Shown here piece after piece: positions 1 to 11,473 of a stretch of 64,000 nucleotides of DNA. Each line of letters opens with the position of its first letter. Position 1 is the first letter of the stretch. The notes below the pieces were generated by a model, which had not been told where the DNA came from, did not search any database, and worked only from the letters and a program-made list of their open reading frames with translations. The DNA lies in assembly GCA_030280995.1 (NCBI GenBank), contig JASXTE010000004.1, forward strand, positions 16,519,501-16,583,500, read 5' to 3'. This DNA is from Hemileia vastatrix. Its lineage: Eukaryota > Basidiomycota > Pucciniomycetes > Pucciniales > Zaghouaniaceae. The position numbers were made by a program, and so were the translations under genes.

Positions 1-1382
1 GAATTTTACTAGAGACTTTTCAAAAATGGTGATTAAGAATACTTATTATAATTTTTTAAATTTTTATTATTATTCTATCTCTTGAAAGGAGATGGCCATA
101 TCTCAATTTAATTAGTTTTTCCTCAGAAAAATTTATTCTTGATCTAAATAAAATTGCATCACTATTAACTAGATGTTATTATACAATTTTAACAATTTTT
201 TTATCTGAACATAGTTGAAAGTATGTATAAATTAAAGTGTTTCAACATAGTCTTACTATTATCCCACCATTATTTTCACATTTAGATTTCATTATAACTG
301 TAAAATAAGTTTTTCAATAATTTTAATAATACCTTAATATTTAATAATTTAGTTACATAGTAGATTTTTTATCCTTTTTTTATATGAGGCTTATTATATA
401 AACACTACTTTTAGATTTTATCCATTTTGATGTCTGATAATTTAAATTTTCATTTAACTACCCAAATTATATCAAAAAAAATTCAAAAGTATATTTTTTA
501 GTGTACTCTTTTTGATAAACTTATCATTTCTTATAGGTTATTCTTCAACTATTTATTGTAATTAATTACCCACTCATTTATGGTCTGTTATTGTTGTTCA
601 TTACATACAGACAAAATAAGGATACTCTCATATTATATTGGACTTTTAAATTAAAAAGTAAATACTAGTGGCTGGTATTAAATATGAAGTTGTTATAACT
701 AAGTTGAACATTAATTAATTATTAAATGGCATTTTATATTACAAATTTTATTGAATGTATATAAAAATAACACTCAAGAAATATATATAAGATATATATA
801 TAACCATTGTATATCAAAAATGAAGTACTTATCAACATGGTCTTTTTAAATGATTTTCAAATTTACTTAAAGAGACATTAATATTACCAATTCAAATTTT
901 ATATCAAATAAAACAATATTATTATTTCATTTTTAATTATTTTACAAAAAATTTGAGTTTCAAAGTAATTTAATTCAGTATTTAATGAATGTTTTTGAAA
1001 AATATTTTTAAAAATAGAAATAACCCCTCACAAAAAAAAATATAATTTTTTTTACTTACAATTTGCAACATATTTCTACCCTTAAAATATTTGTATTCTT
1101 CTAACAAAAATATTTTTTAAATAAATTTAAAATTTTTTTCATTATTCAATTACAAAATGTCAAATTTATAATTTATTTTACCTTACTAAAAAATTTAGTT
1201 GAAAATTTAATTTTGTATTTCCAAAAAATAAACTTAAATGTCAAAAATTAAAAAAACAAAATTATAAATATAATTATGAGAAAGAGGTAGATTAAATTTA
1301 TAATATTCATATAAAAAAAATTCATATATTTTATGGTGTTTGAATTTTAAATTTAATGTATTAAAAAATAATTATTAAATAA
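1..1382. other. AT-rich non-coding stretch, no gene seen
   Basis: The sequence is strongly AT-rich with many homopolymer A and T runs and frequent stop codons in all frames. I found no coding segment, RNA gene or clear repeat boundary in it. It may be decayed transposon DNA, but nothing in the sequence proves this. Confidence 0.7.
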
Positions 1383-2106
1383 CCAAGCCAAATGAAATTG
1401 GCTTGGATTTTTGGTATCACTAGAACTTATTTTTTTTCTTATACTCACATTTTAATTTTTAATTTTTTTTTTCTACATTTCTCATTTTTTTTTATGATTT
1501 TTAATGTTTTTAAGACTGAAGTTGCTTTCAAACAACTTTGGTCTAACATTTCTCTCACTTTCCCACCAGATTGCACCTGGTAGGGAAAGTCGCTTCCATT
1601 TTAGAGACCAAAGTCCCTTGCAGGGACTTTGGTTTCTCTGTGTGCATTGCACAGCCAGAAAAAAACTGGCTGTGCAATGCACTGCATGCAGCACATGCAA
1701 CACGCATCGCTGCTGCAAGTAATGCGCATTGCTGCTGCATGCAACGCGTGTTTCTGCTGCATGCAGCGCGCATTGCACATGCTGCACATATCTCATGCAG
1801 ATGACTTGATATCAGCTGCATGAAATATGGTAGCAATTGTGCAACGCGCGTTACTTGCAGCAGCAACGCGCGTTGCACACTGCTTTGGCCACCTCCCAGC
1901 CTAGTAAATTAGCTGGGAGGGTGGCAAACATTACAGCAAGCAATCGAAGTCGCTTTTAGCGACTTCAATTTCTTGAAAGAGACACTTCCAGCCAGGGGAA
2001 ACCTGGCTGGAAGTACTAAATTGCAATGTAAGGGACCCAAGCCAATTTCAAAGGCTTGGGTCATAAATTAAGGTTTCTAAAAAGCAGCCAGTATAAATCT
2101 GGCTGC
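1383..2106. repeat. Train of ten consecutive hairpins
   Basis: Ten short inverted repeats follow each other: 1383-1406, 1558-1589, 1607-1633, 1642-1682 (perfect 17-bp arms), 1839-1878 (perfect 14-bp arms around an ACGCGCGT core), 1888-1925, 1946-1966, 1984-2014 (perfect 13-bp arms), 2034-2062 and 2084-2106. Three share a CAGCCAG...CTGGCTG stem and two share an AAGCCAA...TTGGCTT stem, so they look like diverged copies of a few modules. Between 1683 and 1880 the DNA is dense in GCATGC and GCGCATTGC words, unusually GC- and CpG-rich for this window. No convincing protein is encoded on either strand. This could be a structured satellite, the end of a fold-back transposon, or a hairpin RNA precursor. 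Confidence 0.85.
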
Positions 2107-3150
2107 AATAAAAAGTAAATTTTTTAAATAAAATACATAAAAAAATAAAAATTTGTTCAAATAAAATATACAACACTCTTCAGCCAGTAAGAAACAGCCT
2201 TCCATTGTTACACATAGAAACAAAATCAAATGTTTCTTTCATCAACATTGGCCATGTTTCAATATTTTGAACCAAGTAAGATCAGGAAAAAGGTCACGGC
2301 AAAAAAATTGCATAATTAAAAGTCTCCCAATTTAATATGGTGCGGAGGTTCATATTTTAGAAATAGGTGGTGCACATTATAGTTTCCTTTAAAAAAATTC
2401 AAAAATGAATTAATTTTGGCGCAATGTAAATTTAAATGTGATGAGTGTATGTTTTTTAGCTACGTGAAACATGGTAGCTAGAATTATGTGGCGTCAATTT
2501 TTTTTAGATGTGAAATTCAGTGTTCCACAAATGTGCATCTGTACAACATGCAGCCAAGTAAATTCTAGCTGGAATTAGTATATGCATAGGAAAAAATGAT
2601 CATGCTGTGTACAGTGCCTTGGCAACATCATTCTTGGAATTTAGATGAAGTTTATCATATGACTTGGAGAGCTGCATTTTTTTGAAAATGTGATCAGTGA
2701 AAATTCATGATATATACATCTGTTTGCCACCCAATTTATTTTTCCTTTCTCTTTCTCACTTACCTTTTTCAAAAATTATCAATCATATTTTTGCTTTATC
2801 ATTTTGAATTATTGGTACTATTTTCTTGACCTTATCTGATTACCGGTAAGCAAATTTTTCTTGCTATTGCATTTCATATCATTTTGGTTTGTTACACTTT
2901 TTTACACTTTTGACAAGTTAATCTAATGATTCTAATTTTGAATTTATTTTTATGGTATCTTTTACTGTACCCTTTCAATTCATTATAAAATAATTCTTTT
3001 TCAGTTAACTTAAAGTTTTTTTATTTGTTTGTCAATTTACTTTTCTTTATTCCTTATCAAAAATGTTCAATTTATTTATCTAACCATTTATTTTTTAAAA
3101 AAGTGATTATAAAATAAAATTTATAATTAATTTTGATCAATCAGCTACAA
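2107..3150. other. Non-coding stretch upstream of the TET/JBP-like gene
   Basis: This AT-rich stretch has no supported coding segment. It should include the promoter of the plus-strand gene that starts at 3151, but I cannot point to a convincing TATA box. Confidence 0.5.
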
Positions 3151-5061
3151 ATGGAAGAAGATTTTATAGACATGTAAGTTCATGTTTTGCTTATCATTTT
3201 TCTATATTTCTTTAATACTTTCTCAACCATTATATTATTAATATGAAAAGTAAAACATCATCTCGTACTTGCTGAAAGCATACAGGATAATGTTTTGCTT
3301 TTCATAATAGTAATTAGATTGTTTTTACTTTACCTTTAATTTATTGATTTTTAAGTTGTTTCAAAGTCTCGTACTTGCTGAAAGCATACAGGACAATGCT
3401 ACAATTTAAAAATTAATAATTTATTGAAGTATAACTTTCTAAGTCAATATATTTATCAGAGCAAGATTTTTCATTTTATATATGTGGATATCATAATTCC
3501 GTAAATTTTTTAATATTACTAGTGTATTGGAGTTAAACTTTCATTATATTTTTAATATTAAGTGTAGAGCCAAATCTCGTACTTGCTGAATGCATACAGG
3601 ATAAAGCTATACTCTATATATGTATAAATTAATAAAGTATACCTTTGAAACGCTTTCTTAATATTTGAAATAAAGAAAAAGTATATAAATTTACTAATAT
3701 GTAGATATGCTAACTTTTGTATTTCTAATATTGAAGATATGATAAAGTTAAAGGTATCATTGACTGATAATTGAAATTATGTTACTATTTTCTAATTTTT
3801 GATTTTTTTCTATTTTAAATCAAAATTGAATTCTCTTAGGATTGAACCATCGATGAGTAACGATTTGAAAAAAAAAACGGCCAGGGAAGAACTCTAACAA
3901 TAGGTGGGCGAAAGACATTGCTACTGGAATGAAACTTGTAAACGCTCTTGGAATGGATACAAACGGGAAGAAGCCACATTTCTATGCACGATCTTATGCA
4001 AATAATATGACAGATTGCAATAATTATTACAATTTTTTTCCTGGATGTAGTATTTATAAACCAAAAGGTGTCTTAATACCTAATGTTCTTGTGCAGACTT
4101 TTGAAATTCATGAGCTCAAAGAACTAGATATGTTAGAAGCTACGGTGCAATGCATTAAGGATCTTTCTTACTGCGAACATGAAATTAAAAATAATGGTTA
4201 TCATCAAAGAGCTGGTGGTTTTGGAAAAATGTTTGGTGGTGGCTTTATTTTAGATAGAAAGAAATCTTTACATATTTGTAAGTATCACTTTTTTTAATTT
4301 AAATACTGAATTTTTGAATGCTTTTCCTTGCAGATGAATACACTGATGATATTGTAAAAACGGATGAATATAAAAAACGAATGAAGAGGATTGCAATGTA
4401 CTTTGAATATTTTTTTAAAAAAATATCATATGTAAAGTACAATGAGGCAACTAATCTTTGCGCAAAACTTGGTATTCCTGGATTTTCAAAAGTTTCTAGT
4501 GAAGAAGAGGGTGTACCGTTTGCTAGTAATTTAACTTGGACATCTGGAGGGAATGGTAATGGGTTCTCTAATGAGGTTCATCTCGATAAGGATGCAAGTG
4601 AGTATACTTTAGGAATATTTTTTCCTAAAGATACAGAAAAAAACACCATTCATATGAAGTATGATAAGACCCAACCACGACAAGTAGGTGGAGAACTTAT
4701 GTTTCCCGAAATTCAAAGTAAAATCAACTTTGAAGCAACTAATGGAATAACAGTGACATTATGGCCTGCCAATCAACTAAGGCATTTTACCTCAAGATGT
4801 CATGAAATTCCTGGCTTCACTAGGATAGGTTCTTCTATTCAAATCAGCACTAGACTTTTTCATGCTATAGAAAAGCTTAATGTTTTTGATATTGATATTT
4901 CAGAATACTTGGAAATTAAAAAAGAAAAATTTAGGTTAGAATATTTGATTAGTGCTTTGAGAGTTTTTTTGAAAAGAGATGACTTAATAGAGGAAGAAAT
5001 AGAATCAGCAAAGTATTATTTATCTAATGTTAAGACAAATCTAAAAAATCTAGATATATAA
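3151..5061 (+). CDS. TET/JBP-like 2-oxoglutarate/Fe(II) dioxygenase, with a possible frameshift
   Basis: I model three exons: 3151-3173, 3840-4277 and 4334-5061, with introns starting GTAAGT and ending TTAG and GCAG. The product is about 395 residues. It carries the double-stranded beta-helix signature of the TET/JBP family: a metal-binding HLD (His codon 4579, Asp codon 4585), a GGELMFPE strand, a distal metal His in LRHFTS (codon 4783) and a 2-oxoglutarate-binding Arg in FTRIGSS (codon 4822). The ending GSSIQISTRL is as in the copies expanded in rusts. Enzymes of this family oxidise 5-methylcytosine or thymine in DNA; this substrate is inferred. Exon 2 opens in one frame and continues in another across a run of ten A (3868-3877). 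Nine A would give one continuous frame through a basic, NLS-like KKKRPGK segment, so this is either a sequencing error or a real inactivating change. In basidiomycetes such genes are known to travel with transposons, which fits the neighbours. Confidence 0.85.
3261..3606. repeat. Three copies of a 32-nt motif inside the first intron
   Basis: A 32-nt sequence beginning TCTCGTACTTGCTGAAAGCA occurs at 3261-3292, 3367-3398 and 3575-3606 with one to three differences. Spacings are 106 and 208 nt, close to one and two units of about 105. All copies lie in the long (666-nt) first intron of the dioxygenase gene. Each copy can form a small hairpin (TGCT-GAA-AGCA). The DNA between copies is AT-rich and not obviously conserved, so selection or recent copying acted on the motif only. 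Confidence 0.85.
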
Positions 5062-5860
5062 ATATTAAAAATTTATATTATATATACACAACTTAATGCA
5101 AATCTAAACATGATAAATACTGGGAGTAGCTGTAACATTTTCAGTTTTGATAATTATAGTATTATCTATTTTTTTTATTTGTGAAATAAAATAATTTTTT
5201 TTCATAATATTATAAGAAAATTTGATTTACTTTTGAGGAAATATATAAGTTGTGAAATCTTTAAATGTCATTTTTATTAAATTGGTAGCAAAGGTTCTAA
5301 AATAAAAAAAACTATAATAAAGAATTTGAAATATATTAGCCATAAAAATGTGCTTTTAATGCTACCAAATTAACTGTATAGTATTTTAGGTCAAACAGGC
5401 TTATTAATAAAAAAGTTAATAATAAAGAGTTGAAGAAAGAATTTTGAATCAATAATAGATTAAATTGTATTTTTTTAAGAATGTACTCATTTAATTATTT
5501 AAATTGTTCTACTTCTGATTAAAAATGTTACAATCAACGAAAAGATTTGTAATAATTAATAGATTATATAATATTAAAGGTAAAGTAACAAAACTAGAGC
5601 AGTTATCATATTTTTATATAAACAATAAAATATTTAAGAATTTAATACAAGTATTTGAAGTCATATAAGTAGATTTTAAAATCTTTGTTATTGCTGGACT
5701 TACAAAATTTTTTTTTAATAATTAATTTAGAAAATCATGTCAAAGGTTACTTAATAAATTTCAAAGATGGTCACATTTTTGACGTATTTGAAGGAAAATA
5801 ACTTGAATTATACAAGATATATCATATAGACAGAACTTTATCTATTTGCATGTTGGAATA
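5062..5860. other. AT-rich spacer between convergent genes
   Basis: No coding segment, repeat or RNA gene was seen. It lies between the 3' ends of the plus-strand dioxygenase gene and the minus-strand gene at 5861-8288, so it should contain both transcript ends. Confidence 0.6.
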
Positions 5861-8288
5861 TTAATATATTGAAAGGCTATGTTTAGCAAAAAAAGGTGAT
5901 ACTGGCTGAATGGAGCTCCAGTGATTAAGAAAATCTGCAGAAATAGCCCTAGCGATTCCCGGAGGACTTGGGGTATCAAATTTTAAAGGAAATGGATCAC
6001 ACTTACCTATAAAAGGTTTTATTAATGTTAAAATATAGTTATTTAAATTTTTCCAAATTATTTCTTCCATCAAATGATTTTTTTTCATGTAAATTAAGAA
6101 ACTTAACTTCTGATATTACCTCCAAGCAATCAGCTGCTGAAGCCAATCTATGATCTTGAGAGCTCAGAAATAAACCACAGACACCATTGATTATATAGAA
6201 TGTGAAAGATTGATATCGGTGGTGGGAGTATTCAGAATTTATTTTGTTTAGTGCAGCCTTTTGTTTCTCTCTCATTATAGTCAGTTCAGTATTTTTGTTT
6301 TTCTCACTTGATTGTTGAGCTTCACTAGTCTTGCCACTTGATATTGTTGCAGCACAATATTTTGATTTAAGAATGATAATTGACATAATAATATCAATGA
6401 TAATATTGCTGATTTGAAGAAGAGTTGACATTGATATATCACGGGTTTGAAGTGCAGTGGGACCAACTTCTAAGCCATCAGAAATCGGACTCTTCAGATT
6501 TGAAAGGTGAGCTAGAAGCTGAAGACCACGTTCAATTGGACAATCTGAGTTAATGTTTTGATGTGATGGAAGCTGGCTGAATTCATGTGCGGTCAGATAA
6601 AGTGAAGATGATATAAGAGATACCCATGAAGAACGGCAGTGGTCACTTGGGATCATTAATCTCATGAGCATTCGGATAAGATTGGATTCAGGGTGATCCG
6701 TTTTCTTTGTTGAGGAAAGAATTTCAGTATTTAAACCATCAGGATCACATAAATCTTCCATTTTTTTGAAATCAATATTATCGAGTACCCATAGCTGTGA
6801 GCTATCAATCTCTAAAAAAATATTTGCTACAAAAGGAAAAAAAAAATAAGTAAAAGAACAAAAGTCAAGACTAAAAATTATGGTAACTTACATAACTCAG
6901 TAAGTTTTGAAAGCCAATCTTCTCCACAAGATTTTTCCCAATGAAAAGTAAACATTGGAATATTTGACATGGGTTCTTGGGAAGAAGTAGAAGAGCGTAA
7001 TTCGAGGAGAGTAACAATTTCCAACCACAACCTGAGGACCTTTGCCGTGCTGATTCTACCTTTATAAAAATTATAAATTTTACAGAATTCCTCCTGCAAA
7101 TCATATTCTTTTAGAACTGAGGGTGAATAAGTTAGAGGTTTTTTCGATATCTTGATTGGAGTTGATTTCATTGGTAGAGAAGCTTTCAAAGAGGTCAAAG
7201 TAGGTAATTTAGGAGGTGATGGGTATTGCTTCTTAGAAATGAAGGAATTTGGTGATGAGCTGTTTGAATCATCATCTTTATCAAACATATCAACATGTCT
7301 TGAAGAAGATTTTAAACTTTGCTTTTTTTGATGAACAAGCATAGCTTCATATTCTGACAGTTGATCATTGCTATTTTCATTGATCTTTTCATCATCTTCA
7401 TCAGGGAGAGGGCGTTTATGGATGGAACAATCTACAGCAGGTGAGTTTCTGGTACAAAATATCAAAAGAAAGATAAAAAGTACAATATGTAAGCAATAAA
7501 AGAGATATATGATAGAATTTTAAAGATAAAAGAATAACAATAAAAAAAATGAAACAAGAATATACTCATTATCAAAACCTTTGCTTTTTTTTTGAGATTT
7601 ATTATTTGATACATCAGAAAATTCATTAGCAGAAGCCGGTTTAATACGTCGAACAAAAGAGGAGCCTTGGGATAATCTCTTTTTCTTGGAGCGGATAACA
7701 GGTGTTTCAAGATTTTCCTTAGAAGTTGAAGCATGAGTTGAAGCTGATGGTTCATCTGTCTCATCATCATCCTTAATGACAATGACTTCATCAGGAGGAA
7801 TCATACCCTCCTCATATGCTACAAATATATATGAAGAAAAAAATATATTAATAATCTTATCTACTAATTTAAAAGGAGACAAAAAAGGTGATGAACATAC
7901 ATTTTTCAAGGCTTTTCACATATTGGAGTAAGTCATTACAAGGCTTAGATAAATATGAAGGAGAAGGATTATTGTTAAGGATCTTGACAAGCTCTTCTGT
8001 TTTATCTCTAGCCAATTCAAGTAAATTGCGATACTGAACTCTTGTTATTTCCTGCCTCTCATTGCTAAGTACAGGAGGGTTAGGTGCCATGCCATGTGGC
8101 AGACATGGTGCAAGCTCAAAAGCTTCAAAGCGAGTATCAATCAGAGAGTGGGATGAAACACATTTGGGTGCTGGAAAATCAAATTTTTGAAAAAAAAAGA
8201 TATAGAACATAAGTGAAATATATAAATTAAGAGAGAGGAACATGATATACATACAAAGTGGAGGTGTAGGATTTTGTATACTAGACAT
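5861..8288 (-). CDS. Unrecognised multi-exon gene, low-complexity acidic/basic protein
   Basis: Splice signals give exons 8288-8255, 8170-7901, 7818-7566, 7448-6892 and 6826-6039, with GTATGT/GTAAGT donors and phases that fit exactly, for a product of about 633 residues. A further open stretch at 6010-5861 (PFPLKF...PPGIARAISADF) looks coding and may be an alternative last exon, but I could not join it cleanly. The N-terminal third is ordinary sequence. The middle is rich in Ser, Lys, Asp and Glu, with SKKKR and KRPLPDEDDEK patches that suggest a nuclear, partly disordered protein. The C-terminal half is helical and leucine-rich, followed by a Lys/Glu/Gln segment that may be coiled coil. I recognise no family. 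Its place between the dioxygenase and the palindrome array suggests it belongs to the same mobile cluster; that is inference. Confidence 0.7.
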
Positions 8289-9320
8289 ATTGATTAATGA
8301 ATATTAAAAAAAAGTATTTGATATCAAAAAATTATGATGTAATATGATGAATAATTATAAGAAACTCTATTCTAGAAAATTGAAGTTGATAATTTAATAT
8401 GATAAAAAATTGAATAAGATTAAAATTAAAGTGAGGATGAAAGAAACAGAAAACATAAAGAGGGGGATTTTATATTATTTGAGCTTTTTTTAACATGTAT
8501 TATTCATAGTGGGGTAAACTGAGTAACATGCTAAATCACAATCTGTTTATATTGAAGCAAAATTTGATGTAGCTAACAGAAAATACTAGTAATTCTTTGG
8601 GGACTTTTAGTGTGAAAAACAAATAATAACAAATGTATATCCCATATGCAAATTGCCACGGGTAAATACAAAATTTTTTAAATTAGAATTTACTCCTAAA
8701 CAATGGAGATACACTTAATTAGTATATTATATGAAAAAAAAGGATAATCCTTTATGAATATTTGTTAAATTTACTTTCAGATGACAATGCGAGATTCACA
8801 TATATACTGATATGCCTCATCAAACAAGAAATGAATTATAAATATAAAATTGGTAACATTAGAATTTAAGATAAGAATTTGTTTTTTAAGTGACAGGAGG
8901 AGTGTCAGGCTAGGGTGTGGGCACTGTGACCAAACCTTTGATAAACTTGGATACAACTAAGGGAAAAAAAATTGAATAGTTTTATTTTGCAATATATCTT
9001 AGTCTGCACAAGATATTGCATTGTTGTCCCTAACTATACCAATATTGTTACTTTTCAAAAGTTATAGGACTACTAAGTTGATAAAATATTATTATGAATC
9101 ACCCAATGAAATACCTTAAGCAACATTCAAAATTATTAAAATATTAATATTCAATTTGAGATTTGGATTAGCTAATTTTTCAGAACTTACCACAGTTTTG
9201 ATTAATATAATAAAACTTGAAAAAAATTGTTGAGATAACCTAGAAATGGGTGCAAGAAAATGATGAAACATATGACTTGAAACTTAACTCATACACTATT
9301 GATAAACTTCATGGATCCTG
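8289..9320. other. AT-rich spacer upstream of the unrecognised gene
   Basis: No coding segment was seen. The stretch includes the presumed promoter of the minus-strand gene ending at 8288 and leads into the palindrome array. A slightly GC-richer patch near 8895-8935 contains short CACTG/GTGAC words but no clear transposon end. Confidence 0.55.
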
Positions 9321-11258
9321 ATTAATTTCTATTGAAATTAATTTTGAGACTAGCATATTGAATTTTAGCTATGACCAAGTACTGTAAGTGCCATGGTTTG
9401 TATTCAATATATTGGTGTTGAAATTAATTTTGATAGGAATCAACAAGTATCATATGGCACCATGCATGAATCACTGACAGAAACCAACAAATTTATGAGG
9501 CAATGAACCTCATAATTTTGATCGAAATTAATATAGACCCCTGCATATTGAATACAAGCCATTTCACATGGACTACACAGACATAGATAAAATTCAACAT
9601 GCATGGCTTAAAATTAATTTTGATCAAAATTAACCAAGGCATTAAAAAATCAATTTTTATATGGTGTACTTGATCAAACCAGTTTATCTAACTGCTTAGC
9701 TTACCTATACTTATAGGAATTATATGCATAGTCCATGTCCATATTAATTTCGATCGAAATTAATGTTGACTAATACATAATGAATACATGCTATGCCACT
9801 TACACTTGCCAGGCATAGCTACCATTAAATATGCCAGTATCAAAAATTAATTTTGATCAAAATTAATGAGCATGATAATCATGAATTTCTGGAGTCAACT
9901 GCTTATTTTTATGCATGGTGCCTTGCCAACATTAATTTCAATCGAAATTACTTTTGATACTGGCATATTGCATGTATATATGCCTGGAAAGTGTAAGTGG
10001 CATAGTGTGTATTCATTATGTATTGGTCAACATTAATTTCGATCGAATTTAATGTTGACATTTGCATATTGAACCCAAGCCAGAAAACAACCCTGAAGAT
10101 TCTTCATAAAACTTCCCATTAATTTCAATTGAAATTAAGTCTGACCATATACATATTGAATGGTAGTTATATCTGGTCTGAGTAAGCAGAGATTACTTAT
10201 ATTCAATATGTATTGGTCAACATTAATTTTGATCAAAATTAATGAGCATTTTGATCATGAACTTTTTCAGTCAGTTAGTTGTTTCAATGCATAATGGCAT
10301 GCCAACATTAATTTTGATCAAAATTAATGTTGAAATGATATAATGCTTTTTTGCATGACATGTAAAGGACGGCAAGTATTTTTAAGTATTGAAATTTACT
10401 ATACATGTTGAGGGTAAATATAAAATTTACATATCCATATTAATTTCTATAAAAATTAATGTTGACCAATACATAATAAATAGTAGATATGCCTGGCTAG
10501 TGTAACTGGCATAGCTTTTTTTCAATCTGCACTTGGCAACATTAATTTCGATCGAAATTAAGGTTCATGATTATCATCAATTTATTCAGTAAGTTGCTTA
10601 CTGTTATGCATGGTAACATGTCAACATTAATTTTAATAAAAATTGAATTTGACATGCCACCAAGCATTTTTATGTAAGATAAAAAGTAGGGCACTCTATT
10701 CTTAAGTAAACACATTACAATGCATATTGAGCATGTAAATATCATTTACACATTAATATTAATTTCAATCAAAATTAATGTTGACCAATAAACATTGAAC
10801 ACAAGCTTTACAACTTACACACACCAGATATAACTACCATTCAATATGTATATGGTGCTCTCTAATTTCAATAGAAATTAATGAGCAGTTTTATGAAGAA
10901 TTTTTCGGGTCGTTTGCTGGTTTGGGTTCAATATGAAAATGTCAATATTAAATTCTATTGAAATTAATGTTGACCAATACGTAATGAATACACACTATGC
11001 CACTTACACTTTCCAGGAATAGACACCATGCAATATGCCAGTATCAAAAGTAATTTTGATCGAAATTAATGTTGGCAAGGCACCATGCATAAAAATAAGC
11101 AGTTGACTCCAGAAATTCATGATTATCATGCTCATTAATTTCGATCGAAATTAATTTTTGATACTGGCATATTTAATGGTAGCAATGCCTGGCAAGTATA
11201 AGTGGCATAGCATGTATTCACTATGTATTGGTCAACATTAAATTCGATTGAAATTAAT
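9321..11258. repeat. Array of about 20 copies of a 22-bp palindrome
   Basis: The best copies are perfect palindromes with core TTAATTTCGATCGAAATTAA. Full or near-full copies start at 9321, 9512, 9613, 9743, 9846, 9931, 10032, 10118, 10222, 10307, 10439, 10541, 10626, 10758, 10862, 10947, 11050, 11134 and 11237, with a half copy near 9420. Spacing is quantised: nearly every step is about 85, 103 or 131 bp. Most differences between copies sit at the two central CpG dinucleotides and are changes to TpG or CpA. Linkers are also repeated, with words such as TATTGGTCAACATTAA and TGCCACTTACAC. No protein is encoded. Likely roles are a binding array for a transposase or companion protein, or a satellite; both are inference. 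Confidence 0.93.
9743..11258. repeat. 1.5-kb long-range inverted symmetry within the palindrome array
   Basis: The sequence 9743-10215 matches the reverse complement of about 10785-11258, linkers included. Palindrome positions mirror each other around about 10,500: steps of 103, 85 and 101 on the left against 103, 84 and 103 on the right. The centre also shows a direct period of about 319 bp (10222 to 10541, 10307 to 10626, 10439 to 10758). The arms are nearly identical over the outer 300 bp, and several of their differences are at CpG sites. The whole block could extrude as a very large cruciform or arise from head-to-head duplication. Confidence 0.85.
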
Positions 11259-11473
11259 ATGGATACATAAATGTGACATAAAGAGGTATGGACCATCAAT
11301 TTGTTAAAAATACATTTTTATATCTCATACATTATTTGTTTTTCTTAAATAAAATGTTACTCTCTCTCAATATCACTTTATAACATTTACCAAGCTGCTT
11401 TGAAAAAAAACAGAATACATAAAATTCAATATAAGATAGCTATATTACACAGAAGATCACCGTTATACCTAAG

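Noticed and set aside
1482..1878. Several overlapping open frames on both strands rich in Cys, His and Ala
   Set aside because: They translate the CpG- and GCATGC-rich hairpin repeats in several frames at once, which is what repeat DNA gives, not a gene.
9321..11258. CRISPR array
   Set aside because: Repeats are palindromes with repeated, not unique, linkers, spacing is 85-131 bp, and the genome is a eukaryote's.
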